This document shows positions 43,383-51,818 of a stretch of DNA of 64,000 nt, piece after piece. Made by a program: the position numbers and the translations under genes. How positions within the stretch are numbered: the first letter of the stretch is position 1; every line of letters starts with the position of its first letter. Under the pieces are notes generated by a model. That model was not told the DNA's origin and searched no databases. It was given only the letters and a program-made list of their open reading frames with translations. The stretch is from CAZMNY01 sp964567745 (GTDB lineage: Bacteria > Planctomycetota > Planctomycetia > Pirellulales > Pirellulaceae): positions 1-64,000 of the forward strand of contig CAZMNY010000025.1 of the NCBI GenBank assembly GCA_964567745.1. Direction: 5' to 3'.

Positions 43383-44024
43383 ATGGCCGATCGAGACGTT
43401 GCGAAACGCACCCTGGTGCTGGGCACCCACAACAAGAAGAAGGGCCGCGAGCTGCTGGCGCTGCTATCGCCATTTGGATTCGAACTCGCCACTCTCGCCG
43501 ATGTCTCGAACCCGCTCGATGTCGACGAGACTGGTGAAACGTTCGCGGAAAACGCGGCGCTCAAAGCGACCGAGCAAGCTCGGCATCTCGATCAGTGGGT
43601 GCTTGGAGAAGATTCGGGGCTTTGCGTCGACGCCTTACGAGGCGCTCCGGGAATCTACTCCGCTCGCTTTAGCGGTGCCGGGGCCAACGACGAGTCGAAC
43701 AACGATAAACTGCTTGCTGAGCTCGGCGACATCCCGCCTTCGAAGCGGGGCGCGCACTATGTTTGCCACGCGGCGCTTTCGAATCCGCAGGGCGAGATCA
43801 TGGCGCGCGCCGAAGGTCGTTGCTATGGGAAGATATTATCCGAGCGCCACGGCGACGGCGGGTTCGGCTACGATCCGCTATTTGAGATCGCCGAATACCA
43901 CAAGAGTTTTGGCCAGCTCGGCGTGTCGGTGAAGGCGGCCATCAGCCATCGCAGTCGCGCGATGAGATTGCTTGCTCCCAAGATTCGCCAGCTCGTCGAC
44001 GCGGGGCGTTGGGGAGTCGAGTAG
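43383..44024 (+). CDS. rdgB: Non-canonical purine NTP pyrophosphatase RdgB/HAM1
   Basis: A 213-residue HAM1-family enzyme that removes dITP and XTP from the nucleotide pool. LVLGTHNKKKGRELL is the phosphate loop at the start, followed by EDSGLCVDALRGAPGIYSARF and GGFGYDPLFE. SVKAAISHRSRAM closes the active site. The start at 43383 is preceded by AAGGAG. The open frame upstream to 43278 has no homology. Length is normal for the family. Confidence 0.95.
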   Translation: MADRDVAKRTLVLGTHNKKKGRELLALLSPFGFELATLADVSNPLDVDETGETFAENAALKATEQARHLDQWVLGEDSGLCVDALRGAPGIYSARFSGAGANDESNNDKLLAELGDIPPSKRGAHYVCHAALSNPQGEIMARAEGRCYGKILSERHGDGGFGYDPLFEIAEYHKSFGQLGVSVKAAISHRSRAMRLLAPKIRQLVDAGRWGVE

Positions 44025-44037
44025 TTGAAGGAGCAAC

Positions 44038-44076
44038 AAAAAAAGCGGACTTGGGAAATGAGAACCCCAAGGCCGC
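44038..44076. terminator. Hairpin after rdgB with A-run on the plus strand
   Basis: Seven As (44038-44044) are followed by GCGGACTTGGG (44045-44055), which pairs with CCCAAGGCCGC (44066-44076) with one mismatch. No T-run follows on the plus strand. Like the hairpin at 24003 it has a good U-tract only on the minus strand. Confidence 0.55.
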
Positions 44077-44160
44077 CAATGATGCAACTGCCCACAATGA
44101 ATGGCTGAAGTATAACGACTAGGCAATGTGTATCAAGTCCTTAAATGAGGCGATGCTCAC

Positions 44161-44550
44161 ATGACACGCCCCCCCAAAACCATCGCCAACGATATCGCCT
44201 GGCTCGCCGGTTTCCTGCTGCTATCCGGGCTTATCTACGTCGGTTTCGACAAGGCGCGGACATCGGCGCTCGGTGAATTCAATTCGCAGGCCAGTCGTGA
44301 TAGTTGGAGCGAGTGGAGGCGGGAAGCCGCCAAGAGCGGGGGACCGGTGTCTCGTCGACAGCCCAAGGCAACCGAACCCCCCGTAGTGATTCTAATGCGG
44401 GACATGTATTGGACTTGTGTAGTCTCCGTTTGGATTGCCGCAGTGGTACTCTATTTCTCACTCATGGCCGCCATGCGCGGAATGCTCGGCCGACCCCCCC
44501 AAATTGATTTTCAAGATCCCGTCGACATCGCCAAACATCGCGGCGGCTGA
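44161..44550 (+). CDS. Small two-helix membrane protein, unknown function
   Basis: A 129-residue protein with two likely membrane helices: DIAWLAGFLLLSGLIYVGF (about 11-29) and CVVSVWIAAVVLYFSLMAAM (about 85-104). A hydrophilic loop between them contains RRQPKATEPP. No family recognised. ATGACACGC starts about 136 bases after rdgB on the same strand. It may be real because of its length and consistent hydrophobic pattern, but nothing indicates a role. Confidence 0.55.
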   Translation: MTRPPKTIANDIAWLAGFLLLSGLIYVGFDKARTSALGEFNSQASRDSWSEWRREAAKSGGPVSRRQPKATEPPVVILMRDMYWTCVVSVWIAAVVLYFSLMAAMRGMLGRPPQIDFQDPVDIAKHRGG

Positions 44551-44649
44551 GCCAGCAGCAGCATCCTGCAACCAAAACCGGCGGTTTGCGCTCGTGAGGA
44601 GAGTCGGCGCTTTGCGGCTTGTGAATCTCAACGAGCGCCCGCGCGTTGC

Positions 44650-44734
44650 CCCTTCGGGCCCTTTGGGGCAACGTTGGTACCCGAATCACCAAACGGCGCA
44701 CAATAGCTCGACGATCTCCAAGCTCGTTGGGGTC
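44650..44734. repeat. Dispersed repeat with 'GCTCGTTGGGGTC' core
   Basis: The left part matches 40503-40551. The right part, GCTCGTTGGGGTC at 44722-44734, recurs at 30738-30750 and in reverse complement (GACCCCAACGAGC) at 58548-58560, where it follows ATTCACCGGTAC. Confidence 0.7.
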
Positions 44735-44950
44735 TTTCATTTTTCAATTTTCACGTCTCACTCTGCACTTGGCACTCGAACGGCAGAGCGGTTTGTGAAC
44801 CCGAAGACGGCTAGCCGTTGTGGATCCGCTCGGTGGTGAGCCCAAGTCACATCGCGATTCCCTATTGGCAAGGTCGGCTAACTGGGTTGACCGTTACAAG
44901 CGGAACCGCTGGGCGAAATATTCTGACTGGCCAGGAATTCCGGAAGATCT

Positions 44951-45094
44951 ATGACCAGGAAGAATACGATGAATAGACAGCAAAGGGAAAACAGGACGTT
45001 TTTCCGGCGTATTCGGACCGGGGGCTGGTGGGTCGCCGGTCAATGGGTGTCATGGTTTCGGAACAGAATCGTTCGACTTCGTGCGAACGCGTGA
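44951..45094 (+). CDS. Possible small basic Trp-rich peptide
   Basis: A 47-codon frame from ATG to TGA, with GGAAG four bases ahead and a hairpin starting 3 bases after the stop. The predicted peptide is rich in Arg and Trp (RTGGWWVAGQWVSWFRNR) and could be an amphipathic or membrane-active peptide. There is no homology that I recognise, and the surrounding DNA is repeat-like. This is a weak call. Confidence 0.2.
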   Translation: MTRKNTMNRQQRENRTFFRRIRTGGWWVAGQWVSWFRNRIVRLRANA

Positions 45095-45511
45095 AAGTGG
45101 GGAAAGGCTTCCCCCACTCGGCACTGGGAGCTGGCTCACGCGCAAGCGACTAACGACGCCGAGCGATCTGTTCCGGCCATCCCCACTCTTCTCTTAAGTC
45201 CAGCGACAACGTTCGCTCAGCTCGACTTACCGCCAAGCGTCAAACGCTTGCCACATTGCTTACCCTTGCTTCGCGCTTTCGCGTCGCCACGATTCCCCCT
45301 CAAAACCAGTGTTTCGCGACTGGTATCGACCTCACAACAGCGCGATTTCGCACACGATCTAAGCGGTTGCGGGCGGGGGTGCCTGCGGTACAATCGAGGG
45401 TTCGCCTCACCCGGGTGGGCGTTTCAGGGATTGGCCTTTTTGCCCCCAACGGCTGTTGTTGTTCGGATGAGAACATCGGCCTTTTTCCATATTCGATGAG
45501 GTCTCTCGCGA

Positions 45512-46702
45512 ATGTCTTTCATGGAGTGGACGAGCGGCCGAGTCTTTAACCTCGTACACCGCAACAACTTGGTTTACAACACGTGTTGGGAGGATCCTCG
45601 GCTCGATCGCGTCGCACTCGACCTGGGCCCCGACGATTCGATCGTCGTCATCACGTCGGCTGGATGCAACGCGCTCGATTACGCTCTGACATCGCCCAAG
45701 TCGGTTCATGCCGTTGACATGAACCCTCGTCAAAACGCCCTGTTGGACCTCAAGCTTGCCGGAATCCGCAATTTGGAGTTCGAGGATTTCTTCGACATGT
45801 TCGGCAATGGCCGATTGTCGGGCGTACGCGATATCTATGCCGACAAGCTCCGTTCGAATCTCGGTAGTTGGTCGAAGAACTTCTGGGACAAGCGAATCAA
45901 GTTTTTCGACAACCGGCGAAAACCCTTTTATTTTCGCGGCACTTCGGGCGCGTTTGCTCGAATGATCAACATCTACGCCGACCGAGTCGTCAAGCTTCGA
46001 CCGGAAATCAAAGAGATACTCGACGCTCCGACGCTGGAAGAGCAAAAAGAGATCTACCACAATCGAGTGCGCAAGCGGTTGTGGACACGAACGCTCCGAG
46101 CGGTTTTGAATCGTGATACGACTTGGTCGATGGTCGGCGTTCCCCTTGCTCAGCGAAAGCAAGTGGAGACTCAGTACGATGGCGGCATCGTCAAATTTGT
46201 CGAAGACTGCATGGACGCTGTGTTTGGCGAGCTGCCTTTAGCCGACAACTACTTCTGGCGAGTCTACATGACGGGCTCATACACTCGCGAATGCTGCCCC
46301 GAATACCTGCGGCCCGAGAACTTCGAGCTGCTTAAGAAGGGGCTGGCCGACCGGGTGCACGTCCATACGGATTCTGTGCAGGGCTTTCTTGAGAAGCACG
46401 ACGAGCCGGTCACTCGGTTTGTTCTGTTGGACCACATGGATTGGTTGTCCGATCGGTTCTTCCCGCTGCTCGAATCGGAGTGGCAAGCCATCGCCGACAG
46501 CGCATCCGATTCGGCTCGCATCATTTGGCGTAGCGGCGGACTGCGAACGGATTACATCAACAAAGTTCAAGTCGAGGTCGACGGCGCCATGCGCAACATC
46601 AGTGAGATGTTGACGTATCACAAGGATCTGGCGAGCGAACTGCATGTGAAGGATCGAGTCCACACGTACGGTAGTTTTTACATCGCCGATTTCGCCGCCT
46701 AG
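45512..46702 (+). CDS. btaA: BtaA-like DUF3419 protein (SAM:diacylglycerol 3-amino-3-carboxypropyltransferase)
   Basis: A 396-residue DUF3419 protein. In betaine-lipid synthesis BtaA moves the 3-amino-3-carboxypropyl group of S-adenosylmethionine to diacylglycerol. Visible patterns are NLVYNTCWEDPRLDRVALDL near the start, VVITSAGCNALDYALTSPKS (SAM-binding) and VHAVDMNPRQNALLDLK. YMTGSYTRECCPEYL and DHMDWLSDRFFPLLE follow in the C-terminal half. GAGGT precedes the ATG. A class I methyltransferase follows after 68 bases, giving the expected btaA-btaB pair. No phosphate-response box could be identified upstream. Confidence 0.88.
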   Translation: MSFMEWTSGRVFNLVHRNNLVYNTCWEDPRLDRVALDLGPDDSIVVITSAGCNALDYALTSPKSVHAVDMNPRQNALLDLKLAGIRNLEFEDFFDMFGNGRLSGVRDIYADKLRSNLGSWSKNFWDKRIKFFDNRRKPFYFRGTSGAFARMINIYADRVVKLRPEIKEILDAPTLEEQKEIYHNRVRKRLWTRTLRAVLNRDTTWSMVGVPLAQRKQVETQYDGGIVKFVEDCMDAVFGELPLADNYFWRVYMTGSYTRECCPEYLRPENFELLKKGLADRVHVHTDSVQGFLEKHDEPVTRFVLLDHMDWLSDRFFPLLESEWQAIADSASDSARIIWRSGGLRTDYINKVQVEVDGAMRNISEMLTYHKDLASELHVKDRVHTYGSFYIADFAA

Positions 46703-46770
46703 CCGCTTTCAGGTTTGCCGCGAGTTGAAGAGTTATCGCGCCGCCTGTTTTCACCCTCGTCGAGATACAC

Positions 46771-47514
46771 ATGGGTTTTTTGTCTGACCTCAAGGTCCTC
46801 TACCATTTGACGATGAAGCCGATTCGCGGAGGCAATCACGCCGAGCGATTGGAGAGTTTCTATTCTGGTCAAGCGGAAGCGTACGACTCATTTCGCAAAC
46901 GGCTTCTCAAAGGCCGACAAGAAATGTGGGACGCGACGCCTTTCGAGTCCGATGCTGTCTGGGTCGACATGGGCGGCGGCACCGGCGGGAACTTGAACTA
47001 CTTTGGCGACCGCATCAAAGACGTCAAGAAAGCTTACGTCGTCGATCTCTCACATTCTCTGCTCGAAGTCGCAGACGCTCGAATCAAAGAGAACAATTGG
47101 GACAACGTCGAGACGGTCGAGGCCGATGCGACGACGTTTCGGCCGCCGGAAGGCAAGGTCGATGTCGTCACGTTCTCCTATTCTTTGACGATGATTCCCG
47201 ATTGGTTCGCCGCGATCGAAAACGCCATGGCGATGCTCAAAGAAGGCGGCCTGATTGGTGTCGTCGACTTTTATGTTTCGCGCAAACATCCACTCGACGG
47301 TCTCAAACGCCACCGCTGGTTTACTCGCAGCTTTTGGCCTGTCTGGTTCGCCAACGACAATGTCTTTCCCTCGGCCGATCACATGCCTTTCCTGCATCGC
47401 CACTTTGAGCCGATCCACTTTGAAGAGAATCGTGCGAAAGTGCCGTACATTCCGTTCGTGCGAACGCCCTACTACATCTTCATCGGCCGCAAACCGAAGA
47501 CCGCCGCCGAGTAG
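46771..47514 (+). CDS. btaB: BtaB-like N-methyltransferase of betaine lipid synthesis
   Basis: A 247-residue class I SAM methyltransferase. The SAM-binding motif VWVDMGGGTGGNLNYF lies near residue 65, followed by AYVVDLSHSLLEVA and NVETVEADATTF. VTFSYSLTMIPDWFAAIENAM is typical of BtaB, which trimethylates diacylglyceryl-homoserine to DGTS. The C-terminus has YIPFVRTPYYIFIGRK. The product of the upstream btaA is its presumed substrate, so the pair forms an operon. Substitution of phospholipids by DGTS under phosphate limitation is the known role in other bacteria. Confidence 0.87.
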   Translation: MGFLSDLKVLYHLTMKPIRGGNHAERLESFYSGQAEAYDSFRKRLLKGRQEMWDATPFESDAVWVDMGGGTGGNLNYFGDRIKDVKKAYVVDLSHSLLEVADARIKENNWDNVETVEADATTFRPPEGKVDVVTFSYSLTMIPDWFAAIENAMAMLKEGGLIGVVDFYVSRKHPLDGLKRHRWFTRSFWPVWFANDNVFPSADHMPFLHRHFEPIHFEENRAKVPYIPFVRTPYYIFIGRKPKTAAE

Positions 47515-47633
47515 CGGGAACAATTTTGGGCACCACCGGCTTGTTAGTGCTTTCGAAGTGCCAAACAGGAACTCACGCCGCGCCGGCTCACACCCCCAGC
47601 GAACTATCAGTGCACTCTGCCCAGTAGACTCAC

Positions 47634-49679
47634 CTAGTGCACTCGCTGGCCTGGCTGGGCGCCTTCGTCGATGTTCAGCAGGAAGACGTCCTCTCCTCCC
47701 GGTCCGGCTGCGACGATCATCCCTTCGCTTAGTCCGAATTTCATCTTGCGCGCCGCGAGATTGGCGACCATGACGACCAAACGGCCTTGCAGCTGCTCGG
47801 GCGTATAGGCCGATTTGATGCCGGCAAAAACGGTGCGCTTTTCGTCGCCGCCAAGACCGAGCGTCAACTTGATCAACTTGCGCGCCTCCGGGACTTCTTC
47901 CGCAAGCAAGACGCGAGCGACGCGCAAATCGACTTTGACAAAGTCATCGTACGTGCATTGTTCCGCCAGCGGCTCGTCCTTCAGCGGCGCATCGCTGTCG
48001 GCAAATTGAGGCGCGGATTGCGCGGCTTCCGCCTTCTCGGCCTCTTCACGTGTCTCGTCAATCATCGCGTCGACATCCTTTCGTTCCATTCGTTTCAATA
48101 AGTGCTTGAATTTTGACACCGCCGAGCCGACTTGAGGCGTTTGGGTTTCGTCCCAAGAGGCGATCGGCGCGTTGAGTAGTTCGCGAGTCTGTTCGGCTAA
48201 GCGAGGCAACACGGGGGAGAGGTAGACAACGATCTGGCGGAACAAATTCAGCGCGATCGTGCAGACGTCCTGCAGCTCATTCGCTTTGCTTTCATCTTTC
48301 CTAAGCTGCCAGGGAGTGGCATTTTCGACAAAGACATTTGCCCGGTCAGCCAACTCCAATATCGCTCGCATCGCTTTCGCATAATCATTGGCTTCATAGT
48401 GACCGGCGATCAATTCGCCTTGCTCGGCACCATAGGCGAACAAACCGCCGTCGTCCGGATAGGAAGACGACAGACCCGTCTGCGCGACAAACCGAGACGT
48501 TCGGCTGGCGAGGTTGACGATCTTGTTCACCAAGTCCGAATTCACCTTGTCGACAAACTCACTCAAATTGAGGTCGAGGTCGTCGACGCGCGCGGAGAGT
48601 TTGCTGGCTAAATAGTAGCGGAAGTAGGCCGGATTCAGATGATTGAGATAGGTGGCCGCCGTGACAGCGGTGCCCTCTCGCTTCGACATCTTTCTGCCGT
48701 TGACCGTCAGAAAGCCATGGATATGGACTTTCGTCGGGAGTTGAAAGCCGGCGGTCTTGAGCATCGCCGGCCAAAACAGCGTGTGAAAGTAGGCGATGTC
48801 CTTGCCGATAAAGTGGTGGATCTCCGCCGATTCATTATTCCACCAATCTTCGAGCGACTGTTGATGCTTGTCGCAGTACTGCTGAGTCGACGCGATGTAT
48901 CCGATTGGCGCGTCGAACCAAACGTACCAATAATTTCCCGGCGAATCCGGAATCTCGAATCCGAAGTAGGGCGCTGGTCGCGACACATCCCAGTCTCGCA
49001 GCGGCTCGCTGAGAAAGTGGCCCTTCAAGTAGTTTGCGATTTCCGTTTGGAGATGATCGCCGCCCTGAGTCCACTCGTCGAGGAACTCGTGTAGCTGTTC
49101 GATCTGCACAAACAGTTGAGTCGTTTCTCGCAGTTCGGGTGTCGTTCCCGACAAGGTGCTGACGGGATTGATCAAATCGGTCGCGACATAAGTGTGTCCG
49201 CACTTTTCGCAATTGTCACCGTATTGATCCTCGGCCTCACAGCGAGGGCAAGTGCCGGAAACGAATCGATCGGCGAGGAAGATCCCCGCTTCGGGGTCGA
49301 ACAACTGCTCGATTTGTCGTTCGACAACGAGATTGGCGTCACGCAGCGATTGCCAAATGCGAGTACCAAGCTCGCGGTTTTCGGAACTGTTCGTCGATCC
49401 GTAGTTGTCGAACTCAATCTCAAAGCGATCAAAGTCTCGCTCGTGATGTTCCTGCATTTCGGAAATCAACTCGACTTCCGATCGGCTTTCCTGGCGTGCG
49501 CGAAGCATGATCGGCGTGCCGTGGGTGTCATCGGCGCAAATGTAGATGCATTGATGGCCTCGAAGCTTTTGGAAACGGACCCAGACGTCCGTTTGCACAT
49601 ACTCCAACAAATGGCCGATGTGGATGTGCCCGTTGGCGTACGGCAAAGCGGCCGTCACCAAGATCTTGCGTTTGCTCAT
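47634..49679 (-). CDS. metG: Methionyl-tRNA synthetase with C-terminal tRNA-binding domain
   Basis: A 681-residue class I synthetase. HIGH region PYANGHIHIGHLLEYV is at residues 14-29. The zinc knuckle has paired CxxC motifs in CPRCEAEDQYGDNCEKCGH. KMSKS appears as NGRKMSKREGTAV near 333. The C-terminal about 115 residues form an EMAPII/Trbp111-type OB-fold (VDLRVARVLLAEEVPEARKL, ARKMKFGLSEGMIVAAGP), the dimerising and tRNA-binding module. An extra Ala/Glu-rich linker of about 50 residues (DEPLAEQ) joins it. It is convergent with btaB and divergent from the thioredoxin-protease gene. Confidence 0.96.
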   Translation of the reverse strand: MSKRKILVTAALPYANGHIHIGHLLEYVQTDVWVRFQKLRGHQCIYICADDTHGTPIMLRARQESRSEVELISEMQEHHERDFDRFEIEFDNYGSTNSSENRELGTRIWQSLRDANLVVERQIEQLFDPEAGIFLADRFVSGTCPRCEAEDQYGDNCEKCGHTYVATDLINPVSTLSGTTPELRETTQLFVQIEQLHEFLDEWTQGGDHLQTEIANYLKGHFLSEPLRDWDVSRPAPYFGFEIPDSPGNYWYVWFDAPIGYIASTQQYCDKHQQSLEDWWNNESAEIHHFIGKDIAYFHTLFWPAMLKTAGFQLPTKVHIHGFLTVNGRKMSKREGTAVTAATYLNHLNPAYFRYYLASKLSARVDDLDLNLSEFVDKVNSDLVNKIVNLASRTSRFVAQTGLSSSYPDDGGLFAYGAEQGELIAGHYEANDYAKAMRAILELADRANVFVENATPWQLRKDESKANELQDVCTIALNLFRQIVVYLSPVLPRLAEQTRELLNAPIASWDETQTPQVGSAVSKFKHLLKRMERKDVDAMIDETREEAEKAEAAQSAPQFADSDAPLKDEPLAEQCTYDDFVKVDLRVARVLLAEEVPEARKLIKLTLGLGGDEKRTVFAGIKSAYTPEQLQGRLVVMVANLAARKMKFGLSEGMIVAAGPGGEDVFLLNIDEGAQPGQRVH

Positions 49680-50130
49680 ATCGTTGAATCAGCCGTCTCT
49701 TTCTTACGGTCGTTTTCGAATTTGGTTGTTGGAGCCGAGCATTCTACGCGGCGTACGTCGTTTCTTGCATGAGCCTGGACGTCAGTTTCTGGCGAATCCG
49801 CTAGCAGTCTTCCAACTTGAGTCTTTTTTGTCGGAAAAGGCAATTTGGCGCACAAACTGCATTATGACAACGCCACAATCGCAAGCCGATGGCGGATTGG
49901 TCCTGGAATGTGGCAAACCGACGCTTTCAGACCGGATGCAATCCCTTCGATTTGTTCGGGGGGGAAACTGATCTTGTAGAAATTACAAATGCGGAACACA
50001 TTGTTGGACCGCAAACACAGAAAGGTGAGGCTTCACATTCGACGCGGACGTATTTTGGCAGGATGCCGAAGAATTCGCGTCATGAATGAATGCGAGCCAA
50101 TCCCCTACATCGAATCCAAGGAGGGAAACG
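49680..50130. other. Divergent intergenic region between metG and the thioredoxin-protease gene
   Basis: About 450 bases with no convincing gene. A perfect AAGGAGGG Shine-Dalgarno sequence lies six bases before the ATG at 50131. No T-box or other riboswitch was recognised ahead of metG. Confidence 0.5.
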
Positions 50131-51759
50131 ATGGGCGCTGCCAAAATGGTCTTGATGCTGGCTTCGGTTCTCGGAGCTGAAGACGTCACCGTCGTTCAAT
50201 TCTCGGCTGACTGGTGCGGACACTGCCAGAAAATGCGCTCTACCGTGCGCCGACTTGAGGCGGACGGTTTCCCGATCAAACACGTCAACGTCGATCACCA
50301 AAAAGAGCTGATTAAGACGCATCGGGTTCGCGCTCTCCCGACTTTCATCCTGATGAAGGATGGTCGCGAGCAGAAGCGGCTCGAAGGCGAAGTCACCTAC
50401 ACCCAACTAAGCCAAATGATGGAGCAAGCTGGCTATCGCCCTCAGCCCGCCGACTCAAGTTCGACAACCATTCGAGCTCAATCGCCGGACGGATCGTCGA
50501 ATGGCATTTTGAGCAGCGCGCTGGAGCGATTCAAAGGGATCGGCGGCAACGCAGCGCCGCCGGCCGAAACAAAGCAAACGCCAGCTCAAGCCACCGCGGC
50601 GCGAACGGCCGTCGCTTCGGCTCAATCTCCTGCAGCTGCTGCAGTGCCGGCCCAACGCAACGCAGCCCAACGCAACGCGGCCCGTCGCCCCGCCGCCGAA
50701 CAAGTGTCGCCCGAACAACTGGCGATGCGGGCGTCGGTCAAGCTTCGCATTGAAGATGCCACCGGCTTCTCGTTTGGCAGCGGAACGATTATCGACACAC
50801 ATGGGCAGGACGCGCTCGTTTTGACTTGTGGACACATCTTTCGCGATTCGGCCGGCAAGGGGCAGATTGAAGTTCAAATCTACACGCCGGGCGGAGTCAA
50901 ATCCGTTCCGGGAACGCTGCTCGCTTGGGAGCCCGACTATCGCGACATTGGTCTCATCGCCATTCGTCCCGGTGCGTTCGTCACTGCGGTGCCTGTCGCC
51001 AGCGCTCCGACCTATCGCTCGAATGATCGAGTGTTCAGTGTCGGCTGCGACCATGGCGCCGACCCGTCATTGCTCCGCGGCGCCATCACTGGACTGGACC
51101 GCTTCGAGGGCTCGCCGAACATCGAGGTCTCGGGCACGCCCGCTCTTGGACGAAGCGGAGGCGGATTGTTCAATGCGAAAGGCGAACTGATCGGAGTCTG
51201 CAAACTCGCAAACCCGACCGACAAAGAAGGCATTTACGCATCGGTCAAATCGGTGCACTTTCATCTCGACAAGACCGGCCTCAGCCACGTCTACGCACCT
51301 CGCTCAACACCGGACAATCCGGTCGGCGGTGCGGTTGACGCGAGAAACGCCGCGCCTCAGCTGAACAACACATTGGCAGACAATCCTGCCCCCAAGCGTC
51401 TGCCTGCCTCGAAAGCGCCTTCAGCGCCTTTCGACTTCGCAGAGACTAGCCGAACGCCTACGCCTAATTTGACTCAGGTCGGCAACATTCGACAGCCGGC
51501 GAAGGCCATCGCCGAAGCGCTTCAGAAGCGAAACGCCGACACGGAAGTCATCGTCATCATGCGACAGCGAAACAACCCCCAGGGTCCCAGCGAAGTGCTC
51601 GTGGTCGACAACGCCACCGATGACTTGATCGCCTCGATTCGCCAAGCCGTCGACCGCTCCAAAGTCCGCGCCAACGCTACCATGGCCGCCAACACTCGAC
51701 CCGCCGAAATCCAAAACGCCGACCGACGCATTCTCATGCGAGGTCAATCGGATCGCTAA
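50131..51759 (+). CDS. Thioredoxin - trypsin-like serine protease fusion
   Basis: A 542-residue protein of two recognisable domains. Residues about 15-110 are a thioredoxin fold with the active site WCGHC (Cys29 and Cys32), cis-Pro in ALPTFILM and the usual closing helix. After an Ala/Gln-rich linker (about 150-190), residues about 200-385 form a trypsin-like domain. Its triad is His235 in TCGHIFRD, Asp272 in DYRDIGLI and Ser342 in GRSGGGLF. The last about 150 residues are unassigned. No signal peptide is clear (hydrophobic MVLMLASVL after the start is short), so location is uncertain. The combination is unusual, and partners are not evident from neighbours. Confidence 0.87.
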   Translation: MGAAKMVLMLASVLGAEDVTVVQFSADWCGHCQKMRSTVRRLEADGFPIKHVNVDHQKELIKTHRVRALPTFILMKDGREQKRLEGEVTYTQLSQMMEQAGYRPQPADSSSTTIRAQSPDGSSNGILSSALERFKGIGGNAAPPAETKQTPAQATAARTAVASAQSPAAAAVPAQRNAAQRNAARRPAAEQVSPEQLAMRASVKLRIEDATGFSFGSGTIIDTHGQDALVLTCGHIFRDSAGKGQIEVQIYTPGGVKSVPGTLLAWEPDYRDIGLIAIRPGAFVTAVPVASAPTYRSNDRVFSVGCDHGADPSLLRGAITGLDRFEGSPNIEVSGTPALGRSGGGLFNAKGELIGVCKLANPTDKEGIYASVKSVHFHLDKTGLSHVYAPRSTPDNPVGGAVDARNAAPQLNNTLADNPAPKRLPASKAPSAPFDFAETSRTPTPNLTQVGNIRQPAKAIAEALQKRNADTEVIVIMRQRNNPQGPSEVLVVDNATDDLIASIRQAVDRSKVRANATMAANTRPAEIQNADRRILMRGQSDR

Positions 51760-51763
51760 ACTC

Positions 51764-51788
51764 GTTTAACCCGCCGCCGCAGGCAAGG
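51764..51788. repeat. Dispersed 25-bp repeat, copy 2 of 3
   Basis: Identical to 17533-17557. It lies between the convergent thioredoxin-protease and cytochrome genes. Confidence 0.85.
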
Positions 51789-51818
51789 ACCATTAGAAGG
51801 AGCCCCTCAATTAGTTAC

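Larger units (their letters stand above)
44551..45511. other. About 960 bases without a clear gene, repeat-bearing
   Basis: No ORF resembles a known family. It contains a dispersed repeat copy (44650-44734) with CCCCTTCGGGCC, ACCAAACGGCG and GCTCGTTGGGGTC, and a small ORF at 44951-45094. A GTGGGGAA...TTCCCCCAC hairpin lies at 45097-45116, and the btaA promoter region is at the right end. Confidence 0.6.

Noticed and set aside
49680..50130. T-box or SAM riboswitch ahead of metG
   Set aside because: No specifier-loop, T-box or SAM aptamer core could be recognised.
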